DNA from: Triparma columacea
Taxonomy: Eukaryota > Sar > Bolidophyceae > Parmales > Triparmaceae
Length of the DNA stretch: 15,448 nt
NCBI GenBank assembly: GCA_030267965.1
Contig: BRYA01000344.1
Coordinates: 1 to 15,448 of the forward strand
Reading direction: 5' to 3'
Shown here: positions 1 to 10,100 of the stretch, in pieces
Position numbering within the stretch: the first letter of the stretch is position 1
Layout of the letters: each line of letters begins with the position of its first letter
Position numbers and translations under genes: made by a program
The notes under the pieces: generated by a model
Seen by the model: only the letters and a program-made list of their open reading frames with translations
The model's database searches: none
What the model was told of the DNA's origin: nothing

Positions 1-107
1 AGACCTGTTATCTTTCCGCGGAGAAGTCCGGGGCGTTTTATTATCACGTCTGGGTGGAGGTGGAAAAGCGAGTTTTTTTTTTTTTTTTACATGGACTTGA
101 CCCCAAT
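1..107. other. Left flank with a T16 run; possible 5' extension of the MYND gene
   Basis: The reading frame of the downstream ankyrin-MYND gene is open without a stop from position 3 to its first in-frame ATG at 108. The gene could therefore begin in an upstream exon outside the window. A run of 16 T lies at 73-88. Read as protein it gives a run of Phe with no family counterpart, so it is more likely 5' UTR or the pyrimidine tract of an intron. I found no clear acceptor that forces a splice here. Nothing else is recognisable. Confidence 0.4.
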
Positions 108-911
108 ATGGACCTACAAGTCGAAGGGGTGATGGAAGACTCTTCCAACCTGTTGATGGTTGCTGTTGAAAGGGGACACATTGATCAGGCCATAGCACTT
201 CTCGATCATGGAGCAAATGTGAACAAGACAGTGGTTGCCCCTAATGGAGTTGTTGTTTCACCACTTACTTGTACTACGGATTATGGAGCACACGACATAT
301 GCAGACTGTTCCTCACGCGCGGTGCTATTCCAACCACCAACATCGTGCATTATGTAATGGGTTCGTGCCTCCAAGCGTGCAAAGGAGAACACCCTAGGCT
401 TAGTAGAGATGTCGCAATAAAGATGTTCACAACATTTCTTCACCTCGGAAAGCCCGATTCCGACGTAGTTCAAGACAAATTCGATTCTATCGTACCTTCC
501 TATGGCAATCCTACAATCACCAACATCACGAAACAGTACCTTAAAGGCTGTCCCTTCTGCTGCTTTGTTTGCGAGGCTCTAACTGCCAAGGAGCGCGACA
601 AGCTCCATATGTGCCCCTGTCGCAACGTCGCCTACTGCTCGAGGGAGTGCCAGATCAAGCACTGGAAGGAGCACAAGGTGCTATGCACGGGACCGCTGAA
701 CGAAAGGGGGGAGAGTGAGGCAATGGTCAAGAAAAGATCCAAGACAGGGAAGGGGATGACGGGGGGGGGAGGAGCAGATGTGGGAGTAGCGGATGTGGGA
801 GGAGCGGATGTGGGAGTAGCGGATGTGGGAGTAGCGGAAGGAGCAGTTGCGACAGGGAAGAATGGCAAGAAGGGGAAGAAGGGGAAGAAGGGTAGGGGTA
901 AGAAGAAGTGA
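108..911 (+). CDS. Ankyrin-repeat and MYND zinc-finger protein
   Basis: The protein has 267 residues from the first in-frame ATG (108); a second in-frame ATG is at 132. Residues about 10-80 look like two ankyrin-type helix pairs (GHIDQAIALLDHGANVN, then AHDICRLFLTRGA). Residues 152-193 form a MYND zinc finger. I see C152-x2-C155, C169-x-C171, Y176-C177-x3-C181-Q, H185, W186, H189 and C193, which fit the family spacing. MYND domains bind zinc and mediate protein-protein contacts, often with proline-rich peptides. Ankyrin-MYND proteins are common in algae and protists, mostly with unknown partners. The C-terminus is low-complexity: about four Ala-Asp-Val-Gly units encoded by a 15-bp minisatellite, then a Gly/Lys tail ending in KKK that could act as a nuclear or nucleic-acid-binding tail (inference). 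No intron is needed. The final codons and stop lie inside the 127-bp repeat shared with 11608-11734. The start is uncertain because the frame is open to the left edge. Confidence 0.85.
   Translation: MDLQVEGVMEDSSNLLMVAVERGHIDQAIALLDHGANVNKTVVAPNGVVVSPLTCTTDYGAHDICRLFLTRGAIPTTNIVHYVMGSCLQACKGEHPRLSRDVAIKMFTTFLHLGKPDSDVVQDKFDSIVPSYGNPTITNITKQYLKGCPFCCFVCEALTAKERDKLHMCPCRNVAYCSRECQIKHWKEHKVLCTGPLNERGESEAMVKKRSKTGKGMTGGGGADVGVADVGGADVGVADVGVAEGAVATGKNGKKGKKGKKGRGKKK
774..833 (+). repeat. 15-bp in-frame minisatellite, four units
   Basis: Four tandem 15-bp units of the type GCGGATGTGGGAGTA (starts at 774, 789, 804 and 819) encode repeated Ala-Asp-Val-Gly-Val/Gly. They differ from each other at one to two positions. 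The unit length is a multiple of three, so copy-number change would keep the frame. The region also explains long proline/serine-rich shadow frames on the other strand. Confidence 0.9.
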
Positions 912-1022
912 ACGAAACAATACAGTAATTCGGCGGCTATAAGCGATTTTTCAGAATTCGATGTACATCAAATTGCTTATTTTTATTGCGATTAGCGTGA
1001 GAATGAACAATTTCCATATTTC
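896..1022 (+). repeat. 127-bp dispersed repeat, copy 1
   Basis: This segment matches 11608-11734 in direct orientation (constant offset 10712) with about six substitutions and two compensating single-base indels, about 94% identity by eye. It starts inside the last codons of the MYND gene (the KKK-stop) and runs through its 3' flank. It contains GGCTATAAGC (935-944), the palindrome GAATTC (954-959), the 10-bp palindrome GATGTACATC (960-969) and a hairpin (939-980). Sequences outside the repeat do not match. It could be a duplicated 3' end of an ankyrin-MYND gene, a shared terminator/promoter module, or a small dispersed element. The window alone does not decide. Confidence 0.9.
939..980 (+). 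other. Imperfect hairpin inside repeat copy 1
   Basis: The left arm ATAAGCGATTT (939-949) pairs with the right arm AAATTGCTTAT (970-980), giving 11 pairs with one G-U if transcribed. The 20-base loop holds two palindromes. In copy 2 the outer seven pairs are kept but the inner pairs are broken by two mismatches, so conservation of the fold is only partial. The overlapping GGCTATAAGC could instead be a TATA-like box for the downstream gene. Function is unknown. Confidence 0.4.
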
Positions 1023-1156
1023 TCTAGAGGCAGGGGGAGCAAAACACAGATTTTGGGGTTGGTGAGGTGTGGCAGTTTTGGTTGGACTCCGAAGACTGAA
1101 GCAGAGCCTGGGAGAATAGGAATCCAAGGAGGGCTCAAAAACTCAACAACAAGCCC

Positions 1157-4100
1157 ATGGAGGGGGGCATCATGGTTGACTTCGAGGCCGATACTTCCAC
1201 CCCGCTTGTATCGTCGCCGAGGACTGAGCTCACCCTTTCGGTGGAATCTTCCAGCCCTGAGCAGCCAAATCCCTTTTCTAATGGGCGCTCAAGTGAAACT
1301 CCTCCTCTTGTTGACCATGCTAACGCAGAAACTGAGCTCTCCGGTCCTTCCCTACTCCGTCTTCCCGATAACAGTGCAGTCGCCGATGCCGCCGATGCCA
1401 CTGATGCCAATGATGCCACAAAGTATGGAAATGAAGATGATCTACCTCCTTCCTCTCCTGCGACTGGCACAGACTCTCTTATTCCGATGAAGTTCGGAGA
1501 CATAATAAGCCTCAACGTTCTCCAGGCCTCCCTCTCCGGGTATCTATCGGCCGATCCGTGCTTCGAGAGGGTCGGTTTCACGCAGACTCACCACGACTTA
1601 TCTGACTCCCACAGAAGCGACTGCCTGTTCCAAGTCGTTCCGATGCTGAGCTACGACAACAAGGCATCCAAGGCAAAGCTGGAGCGGAGGGGTTCCTTCT
1701 CCACGGAGGAGTCCCTCCTGGTGGATTTGAGGATACAGATGGAGGAGGCCAAAAATAAGCGCCAGATGAAGGTGAGTGTGAGATGAGTTTAGGATGGTAT
1801 GGGGGGATGAGATGAGATAGATGAGATGAGATGAGACGAGATGAGATGAGATGAGATGAGATGAGAGACGCGGAGCCTCTACAGCTCGCCACACCTAATC
1901 TCACCCCACCCCTCCTTCCCTCTCCCCAAGGCCATGCTCGAAAACAACCCCTCCTCTCGCTCAGGCTTTGTAATGTATGGCATGACGATCCAGCTCCGCC
2001 ACCTCAACTCCAACAAGTACCTCAATGCCGAGTCCTACACGGCCCTGCGGGAGAAGGACTGCCTCCGCCTCTCCCTCAACCCGGGAAGTTTGAACTGTGC
2101 ATTCCGGGTCCTCCCCCGCTTCAAGGTGCGCCATGAGGGCAGTGAAATTTACTACCGCGACCAGGTGTTTCTCTACAGGTGAGATGCGTTGAAATGTCAG
2201 GAGATGTGATGAGATAACGCCGCCACCGCAACCAACCCAAGAACGAAATTCTTCTTACACACATTGCCCCCCCTCCCTCCCCTCCCCAGCCTCCGGATGC
2301 CGGACTACGGGCTTCGTGCATCTCCCTGCATCTTCGATCCTCTCGAACCAAAACCCACAATTTCAGAGGCCAACCTTTCCGTGAAGCCCTCTTCCTTCCG
2401 CGTCGACATGTTCGCTCGTTTCTCCACCGCGCAGCGCTCCTCAGTCATGTTCGAGTCGATGGACCTTGTCCGTTTCTCCCACCCAGAGTCCGACTCCTTC
2501 CTTTCTATATCATGCGACGAAAAGAAGGCTCACAAGCCTCCTTACCTGAGAAAAAATACGGAGGTGAGCATCTTGAGGAAGGTTGAGATGTATGGAGACG
2601 AATGAACATGTGCGTCTTTCTGCGTATCTAACGTAACGTAACCCTTCCGTCGTCGTCGCAGGAGGTAAGCCACGACATTTCCTCAAAGGGCCTCTGGGCG
2701 ATAGAGTCCCTCGGAGGTTCCACCGCTAGGGCAGTCGAGTGGGGCAAAGAAATAAGAATCAGGCACGTCGCCACGTCAAAGTACCTCTCTATTGGTAGTT
2801 CGCCCCAAGCCGCCTTCCGCGAACGCTCGATGTCTTCGATAGACATCCAAACAGGTGGCCTGCCTGGATCGTCCAACGCCGAAGTAGTGAGGACAAAGTA
2901 TCTCACTTACGGATGCGAGATGGTGGCTCGTAACGAGATATCGGCTCGGTCCGTATTCCGCCTCGTCCCCACTGACTCGCAGAACGAAGAGGTCCCGAAG
3001 ACCAACGTGTCCTTCCGACTTGAGCACGTCACGAGCTCTAGTCAGACACTTCATGTGACGGCTATCTCCAAACCGAAATATGCCTCCTCAACCTGGGACG
3101 TGAAGTCTCTCGACATCCACTTTTCTCCCATTAAGGGAGACAACGATGCATTCCTCCTAATGCCCTTTGAGGCAGACTACATGATTTCCAAGCTTTCTTC
3201 CCTAATGTCTGCCAAGAGGTACCTGTCGTGGTTCACTGGGTCACATTTGCAGAACATTGACTCCATCACTGCCCTCCGCCCGTCTGACATTACCAAGTGC
3301 ATTAATGTCCTCGGCAAGATCATACAGATGATGAAGTTGCCGCTTGCGAAGGGTGAAGACTCTCAGGGTGACAGCGGTGATGACAAGCACTTTGACGTTG
3401 CGGCCCAAAATTACGCCCGGGAGCTCAAGGTCATGGACATCGTTTTCGCTATAGCGACAATTCCGAGGTTTTTCAATTTGGACACAACGTACGACTCCAA
3501 GTTTTCCACGTTCAGCGACAAGAATTATAGCAGGGTTGCTGAGCTTGTGTCGCTCGCTTGGAGAGCCATGGAGACAATGTTCCTGCACAACAGCGACAAC
3601 GAGGATTACTTTGCCCGCAAGGTGAGGATTGAAAGACATTCCAAAATAACAAAACAAGACGGAGAAATTTCGTGATCGAAAAATGTCCCTCTCCGACTAA
3701 CTCCACCTCTTCCGCGGCACCCCTCCGCTTTGCTCGCTGCAGCCGGAGTGGATTAACGTCACTATAAGTTTGGTATCGGACCCCATCGGCGCCGCAGTAG
3801 CGTTTGGAAAGCTAATCAACAACAACGCGGACCTTCTAAAGCGTTATGTTTCCCGACCAATAATCCAGGCTTTCAAGGACCTCATCAAGTCCAAGGGACT
3901 ACAATCTCGTCTCCTCTCCTTCTTTGCCACCATCTGCACCTGCAAGCAGAAGGCAATCCTTTCCAACCAGGAGGCCGTCCTTTGCGAGCTTTGGCTCGAC
4001 GAGCCTTCCCGAGAGCAGACATTGTTTAGAATATTTGAGAACGACGACATGGCAAAAGCCACCAACTTGGAGACGGTCCTCTCCCCTATGCCTGACTCCT

Positions 4101-7100
4101 TCCTCGGGATTGAGTGTATCACCGACGGCTTCAAGGAGGTCCTTGTGGACTGGTCCGCCATCGAACTCCTCTCGAACTTCAAGATCCTGGGCAGTCAGAC
4201 GGTCTCGGTCGAACAGCTCTGTTGGGTGCTTGAGCCGGAGCATCTGTGCCAGGTCGTCACTGGGAGGAATTGGGACGAAGTTCAAATGTCATTTGCGCCT
4301 GTTATAGACTCTCTAGGCAATATAGTTCGAATGTCTGACGCAAACATGGAGGTGAGGATGGGAGCACACTGAAACCCCCCTCTTGCGACTCGCTCCTCGT
4401 CCGCCCCAACTCACCCCCTTTGCTTGCGCAGTACAACCAGCTTTGGGACTTGGCGCAATACTTCAAGGTCCAACTAGACCTCTTCTCGTCGATGTGTTTC
4501 GGACGTTCCTACGCTTCCATTACGGCTCTCTCGAAAGTGGTCCCTTACAGAATGCTAGTCACACTTGCGAATTCGAAGAAGTTGCCAAAGTGCATCCGTG
4601 AGGCCTCCGTCAACGTTATTCACAGGCTTTACGTCGATAGGTATCCTCATTCCTCGCACTGTGGCCGCCCAGCCTTGCCCGATTTGATATGGAAATCAGA
4701 TGAACTGCGAAGGATTGAGTTGGCATCGGCAGGTGAGGTAGTATGCTGTCTTGCGTGGTTGAACTCTTGCGTGCTTGCCCCCACCCCACCTTTAAGCACG
4801 TCCTAACCCAGATATCGACCCTCCCAACCCAGCAGCTCGTAGTGAAGAAGGAGCCTTCCCCAGCTTTAAGCTCCCCCAAGAGAACGAACTCAACAACAAC
4901 CAAGACCCCTTCTATTCCATCACATCCCATACCAAATTTTTCCTGCTTAGATGCTTGATCCAAGGAGTATTCGACGATTTTGGTGATGTGCAAGAATACA
5001 GCCCTTCGCACCGCCCTGCCAACGGCCTCGTCTGCTCTGTCATTAATCTTCTCGCCGACCTCATGTCCTTTGGATTCTTCTCGACGAAGGATAAGATCGA
5101 CATGGCTTGCCGTCCCATGAATCGCCTTTTGGACGGAAGAACTGACATTGTGCCTTACGAGGGCAATCGTAGTGCAAGACACCACGAGGCTAAGCGGCGC
5201 AAGAGCAAGTCGTCATCCAACAAGATTCAGCCTGTGGGAGGGGACGGTGCTGCTGATGCTGCCGGTGTCAATGGAGGCGATGGAGGGGGTCTCCACAAGG
5301 CAGTCGAAGACTCTCTTCATGCCCTACAGAAGAGGGTCCTAGTTGGACCCTCCCGTTTCGCCAGCGACTCTCGCTCCATTGACGCTCACATGTCCAAAGT
5401 CTACGTATTTCGCACTCTCTTCTCCATTGCAGAGCTGAGGGCTCACTACCGTGTGGGCCAGCTGTTATTCATGATCAAGGAGTATGCTTCTCGTGGGCAG
5501 TCTATTCTCACATCTGACGGCTGCGTTTCTTCTGCTTTCTTCTCGGACTTTGAAGAACTTTTCACTTCCCCTGATGGAACCTCTTTGGACATCAACTCCA
5601 TGATGGACGCACCGATCGATTCAGTTTGCCTGGATTTAATGATGTATGACACAGATGCTGTGTTCGAGATGGCTCTGGGTTTCATTCGCCGTCGTTATGC
5701 TCAGCGCAGGACGTTGCTCGGCGTCTTGCCAAAGCTTTCGATCCTAGACTCTAATAAAATCCCCGTCTTTGACACGTTCGGGAAGCTCGAGAGTACGCTC
5801 AAGGACTTGACGTACATCATTCGCTCGTACAACGTCTGGGGGGTCTTCAATTCTATCGACAGGCCTATTGCTCTATCGACATATGAGAAGTGCCTCGGCA
5901 TCTTCGACAAATTGGATCAGTTCCTTTTCGACGATGACTCCAAGAACCACTTCGCCAGCGACAAGCTGCCGTCCAGTGTGACTGGGAAGGTAAAGAAGTT
6001 CCACCAGGGTATTCTTCGCAACATGGGATTAGTGCGCAACGTCCTAGTGTTTGGGCTTGAAATTGACATCGATATGATGAGCAAGGTCAATCCAAACTTT
6101 CGCAATTTGTCGCCATCCCAAAACGAGGCACTGCTTCTGAAGCAATCCAAGGATATTTTGTACCACGTTTGTAAGAGGGTAGTCTTCACGCTGAACGCCT
6201 TCGTCTTCAAGAACGCCGACAACCAGGCTATTCTTTTCAACTTCCTTGATCTTCTGGGTGACAAAATGGGCGTCGGTCTCAACGTTTGGGACATCGTCAT
6301 CACCCTCTTAGACGGCAACGGGGACCTTTGTGAAGTCGTTCCCGTCGCTATATTCCAAAAGGTGGCCAAAATCCTGGCAGGCTTCCAGGTGAACGCTGTC
6401 AAGCAGACCCTCGACCATCGTCTTCTTCGTTTGCTCGAGTTTTTTTTCGTGTTGATAAAGCCCCTTGAGGGAGAGATGAGGTAAGAATGGGCTATGCATC
6501 AAAGTAGCATCGAGACGACGATGCCGTTCACCTTGCAAGGCGTCACGTGATACCTCATGGCAAAACGATAATTTTAACCATAAACACAATCCCCTCCGCG
6601 ACTCGCTTCGCTCGTCGTAGACCGATTGCAAGGTCCCAAGATTTTGCCACTCAGGTCCTCTTCGATGGTTCTGTTTCAGGTTGTCTCCTTCTCAAACTTG
6701 ACCTTGCCGAAATGAGCAGCAGCGGTGACTCCCTCCTCATCAGCTACCACATCAAGTTGATAAAACTGCTGGCATTGACAGCTGCCGAGAGAAATAGTAC
6801 CAGCACGGCCAGAGTCCAGTCCCAGATAACCTTCGATGAAGCAATTGCGCTGGTTTCTGCCCCTGTCAGTGACTCGAGCATGGTGGAGTGGGAGATGTTG
6901 CAAAAGGCGGCGTTCCTGGACCTCCTCAGCACCACCTACGTCGACACGGCCCTTTTGGAGAGGTCGATGTGTGGGAAGAAGGCAACGTGGGTAGCCTTGG
7001 AGTTCACGTGCTCTCGCTTGATGGGGGTGTTCAGAAAGAGTGTTCTTGGTGCTCAGAGCACGAGACCAAAAGACGTTTTGAACCCTTCCCCTGACACTGC

Positions 7101-10100
7101 CGACGTCGTGTACGTCACCTCTGCGATCAACTTTCTCTTCAGGTTCTTCAAGGTATGTTACGAGCCTGGAGCAGTTACCGAAGATTGTGGGGAACTCCAC
7201 GCCAACACCAAAAAGTCTATCGAGGAGTTGCAGCGCCACGTTTTGTCCAAGAGCGATAATTATCATGTTTCGATTGTCAACCTCACGAAAGACCTTGCGA
7301 AGCAGATGGTATTGCACAGCAAGGATGCCCAGGTCCAAAGTGCTAGACGGGCAACCCTTCGTATCGGCGACCCTAAAGCGAGGGGTGTCTCCTTCTCTGG
7401 CGCCGAGGAGGTGCGTGAGGGTGATGCTGTGATGATAGCGCAAAGTGGCGTTGACAAGATGAAGGATGAGAACATTTCGGACTACGCGAAATCTGCCTTT
7501 TCGGCCCAGATGGGAGCCAAATTCGATTCCATTGACTCTGACGGGAACGGTTACTTGAGCCAGAAGGAGGTCTACAGTGCCATGAGGCAGGAGAAGCCCG
7601 ACCTTACCAAGAAGGACGCCAAAGCCTTGTTCAAGAAATACGACAAGAAGCGAGGGAGCGGGATTGACAAATTCGAGTTCCTTGACATGATGGCAGATGC
7701 CAAGAGCATGGAGCCAGGGAGTGGACTTGAGTGGCTAGAGGACCGCGAGATTATTGACGACGACCCGGAGCTCATCAATCTGATGCAGAGCGATCTGTCG
7801 TCCTTTCTTCACTTGAAGGTTGTCCCAGCACTGAAGAAGAGCCAGAAGGTTATCACGGCACTTTGTCGTAAGGATGATGAGTTCCTTGATGTCCTGGAAA
7901 ACTCGGAACAGATAACCTCGCCGGATGATGCTGAGTACATCGCTGCGTTGAAGGGAACGTCCGTCGAAGAAGAGACGCGATTGGAGAAAATAAGGAGGGC
8001 CGCGGAAAACAATGACCCCTTCGAAATCTTCTGCGGCAAGGTCCTGTCGATCCTGAATGGAGCTCGTGTCCTCGTTATTGTCTTGACCGTAGTTTTCTTC
8101 GCAATCGTCGTGCTTCTGATCCAGCTCATTGGGGAGACGAACGACACCCTCAAGATGATGGACTTGCTCATCACGATCTTCTTCACAGTAGAGCTCGTTA
8201 TAAAGGGGGGTTGCCATGCGTACGTTCACAAGGAGCTCGACACTTTCTTGCTTGATTTCATGAATTTCATCGACTTCTCCGTGGTTTTCATCGACCTCTT
8301 CTTCATTTACGTTGAGCAGAGGGGGGATGGGGGCGGTGGTGGAAGCAGGAGCGGAGGGCTCATCAAGGCCCTAAGGCTCGCCCGTGCTGCACGACTTTTT
8401 AGATTAATCAGGATAAGGAAGCTGCTTGCAGTGAGCTCTAAGAATATGAGCGTCGAGGAAGCTATGACGGACCCTCGTGCCGTCCCTATCAAGTTTGAAA
8501 TGCTGCTTGGGCGCATGGTGCGCTACTTGCGGGATAATTCTCTCAACACGGAGAAGACGGAGACCCTTGGAACCGTCATGCACGTATTAAATTTGCATGT
8601 GGGGAGGGCACACAAGCTACTGAATCCCACCATGTTGGAGGAGGCAGCGCTCATAGAAGACACGAACGTCCAAGACTTGCTTTTAAGGAAGAAAGCAGAG
8701 TTCGAACAGATCCAGATGCACATCGGTATCGATTGTGAGTGCGTTGAAGTGTTGCTTGAGGCTATAAGCCACACGAAATCACTGGGCGTAAGGGAGGACG
8801 CCATCGACACCTTGAGGAACCTTCTCCTCGGAGGCAACAAGAATGTTCAGGCTGCTTGCGTGGACACCCTGACCGACAGTGGGAGTCGATCCATCGGGGC
8901 CGCATTCTTCTTCAAGGTCAGGGATCTATTGAGGGATAATGTGACAAAGCTGAAAGAATACAGAATTGTCAGGAAAATGAACCCGGTGAGGGCCGAATCG
9001 CTGGGAGGCGATCTTCTCAGTTGCTTGAAGATCATGAAGCTTATGAAGGAGATGTGCGAGGGGCATTACAGCCCCCTACAGAATCTTCTTCGGAAGCAGC
9101 CGCACGCCAAGAGCACGAACTTGGTCGAGGAAACGATGGATCTATTTTGCATCGTTGCCAAGAACCTAGCGAGCGTTCGGCAGTGGGACGACGTTGAGGC
9201 AAACGTCGGAAACGAAGCGATGACTTTGATGATCGAGCTGTCCCAGGGGCCATGCCGTGAGAACCAGCAGACTTTCGCCGAAAACGCCAAGATGATCGAC
9301 GGCTGCCTTTGCGTCGTGACGGCTAATTTGCAGTCAGTGAAGGATGCGAGGCTCAAGCTTCAACTTGAGAGCTCCTGTATGGTGCTTCTTAGCAGTCTTA
9401 TGGAGAACGGCACACCGGAGGTTATCATGGCCATCAAGGACCTCGTCCCTGTAGCAATTCTGGACGACCGGGCTGACAAAGTGGCGCGCAAGTTAGATTG
9501 GCTTGGATCGATGGGGGCAACTTTCAGGGACGAGTTCATTGAGGTACTGAACGCCGAGGCCCAATCAATCATGACCCTGAAGCAAGCTTTCGAGGAGAAC
9601 GACGAGGAGAGTGGAATCATGCAAGGGGTTGGAGAGGCTGACGATGGAAGTGAAGACGATGGGGGCGAGGAGGGGGGAGAGGGGAGGAAGAAGGGGAAGG
9701 AGAAGGAGAAAAGTGGTCTAGCTTTGAGAAACGTGGAGGTGTTTTAAACGGTAGGTGCCAGAAGGTATTTTTCAATGCCGCGCTGGATAGCCTGAGCAGT
9801 TCAAGTAAGGTCAGGTTCATGGACGAGTGCGATTTGAGCAGTCAGGAGGCGAGGGTGAAGGAGATGATCCAGGCGTGCGATGACTTGGAGGATGAGATGG
9901 AGTACTTCCTAAAGATGAAGGACTTCCGCGTATTTCAAATGTTCACGAGGAATTTCCTAACCATCAAGAGGTAAGTGTCGGAAAGGTTTATATCGGGGGG
10001 TTGGGTTTACATTTTTGTGGCTTGCAGGTATTCCTCAGAATTCCTCTTATTCAATCAATTGCGCCACGGTTCCCTTCGCTCGCTGCAGCTTTGTGTTTGC

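Larger units (their letters stand above)
1487..2730 (+). other. N-terminal Ins145/MIR (ligand-binding-type) region of the channel
   Basis: Spread over exons 1-4 (residues about 111-480), the translation follows the IP3R suppressor and MIR trefoil pattern: GDIISL, a DCLFQVVPMLSY segment, YGMTIQLRHLNSNKYLNAE, MFARF...DLVRFSHPESDSFLS, SSKGLWAIE and IRIRHVATSKYLSI. In this family these trefoils and the next armadillo block form the IP3-binding core. Here the loop equivalent to the vertebrate RTTGR reads R375-K-N-T-E379. The basic cluster of the second half keeps only R632 and K635. The fold is therefore supported but IP3 binding is not. Confidence 0.85.

Noticed and set aside
1135..1581. 148-codon open frame on the minus strand over channel exon 1
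   Set aside because: It is the shadow of the sense frame. The sense translation has clear IP3R N-terminal homology and the antisense product has none.
1807..1866. Pentanucleotide array considered as a CRISPR-like or regulatory array
   Set aside because: Units are contiguous with no spacers and lie wholly inside a spliced intron of a eukaryotic gene, so it is a plain microsatellite.
4743..4958. Short plus-strand frame across the 4733-4811 intron
   Set aside because: It reads intron sequence and then the wrong frame of exon 7. The spliced frame gives family-like sequence.
9743..9749. TTTAAAC, a classic ribosomal slippery heptamer, at the frame break
   Set aside because: Programmed -1 shifting at U-UUA-AAC needs incoming codons UUA AAC, i.e. 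the downstream frame. The upstream frame here reads TTT TAA, so the heptamer would shift the wrong frame. I treat it as coincidence.
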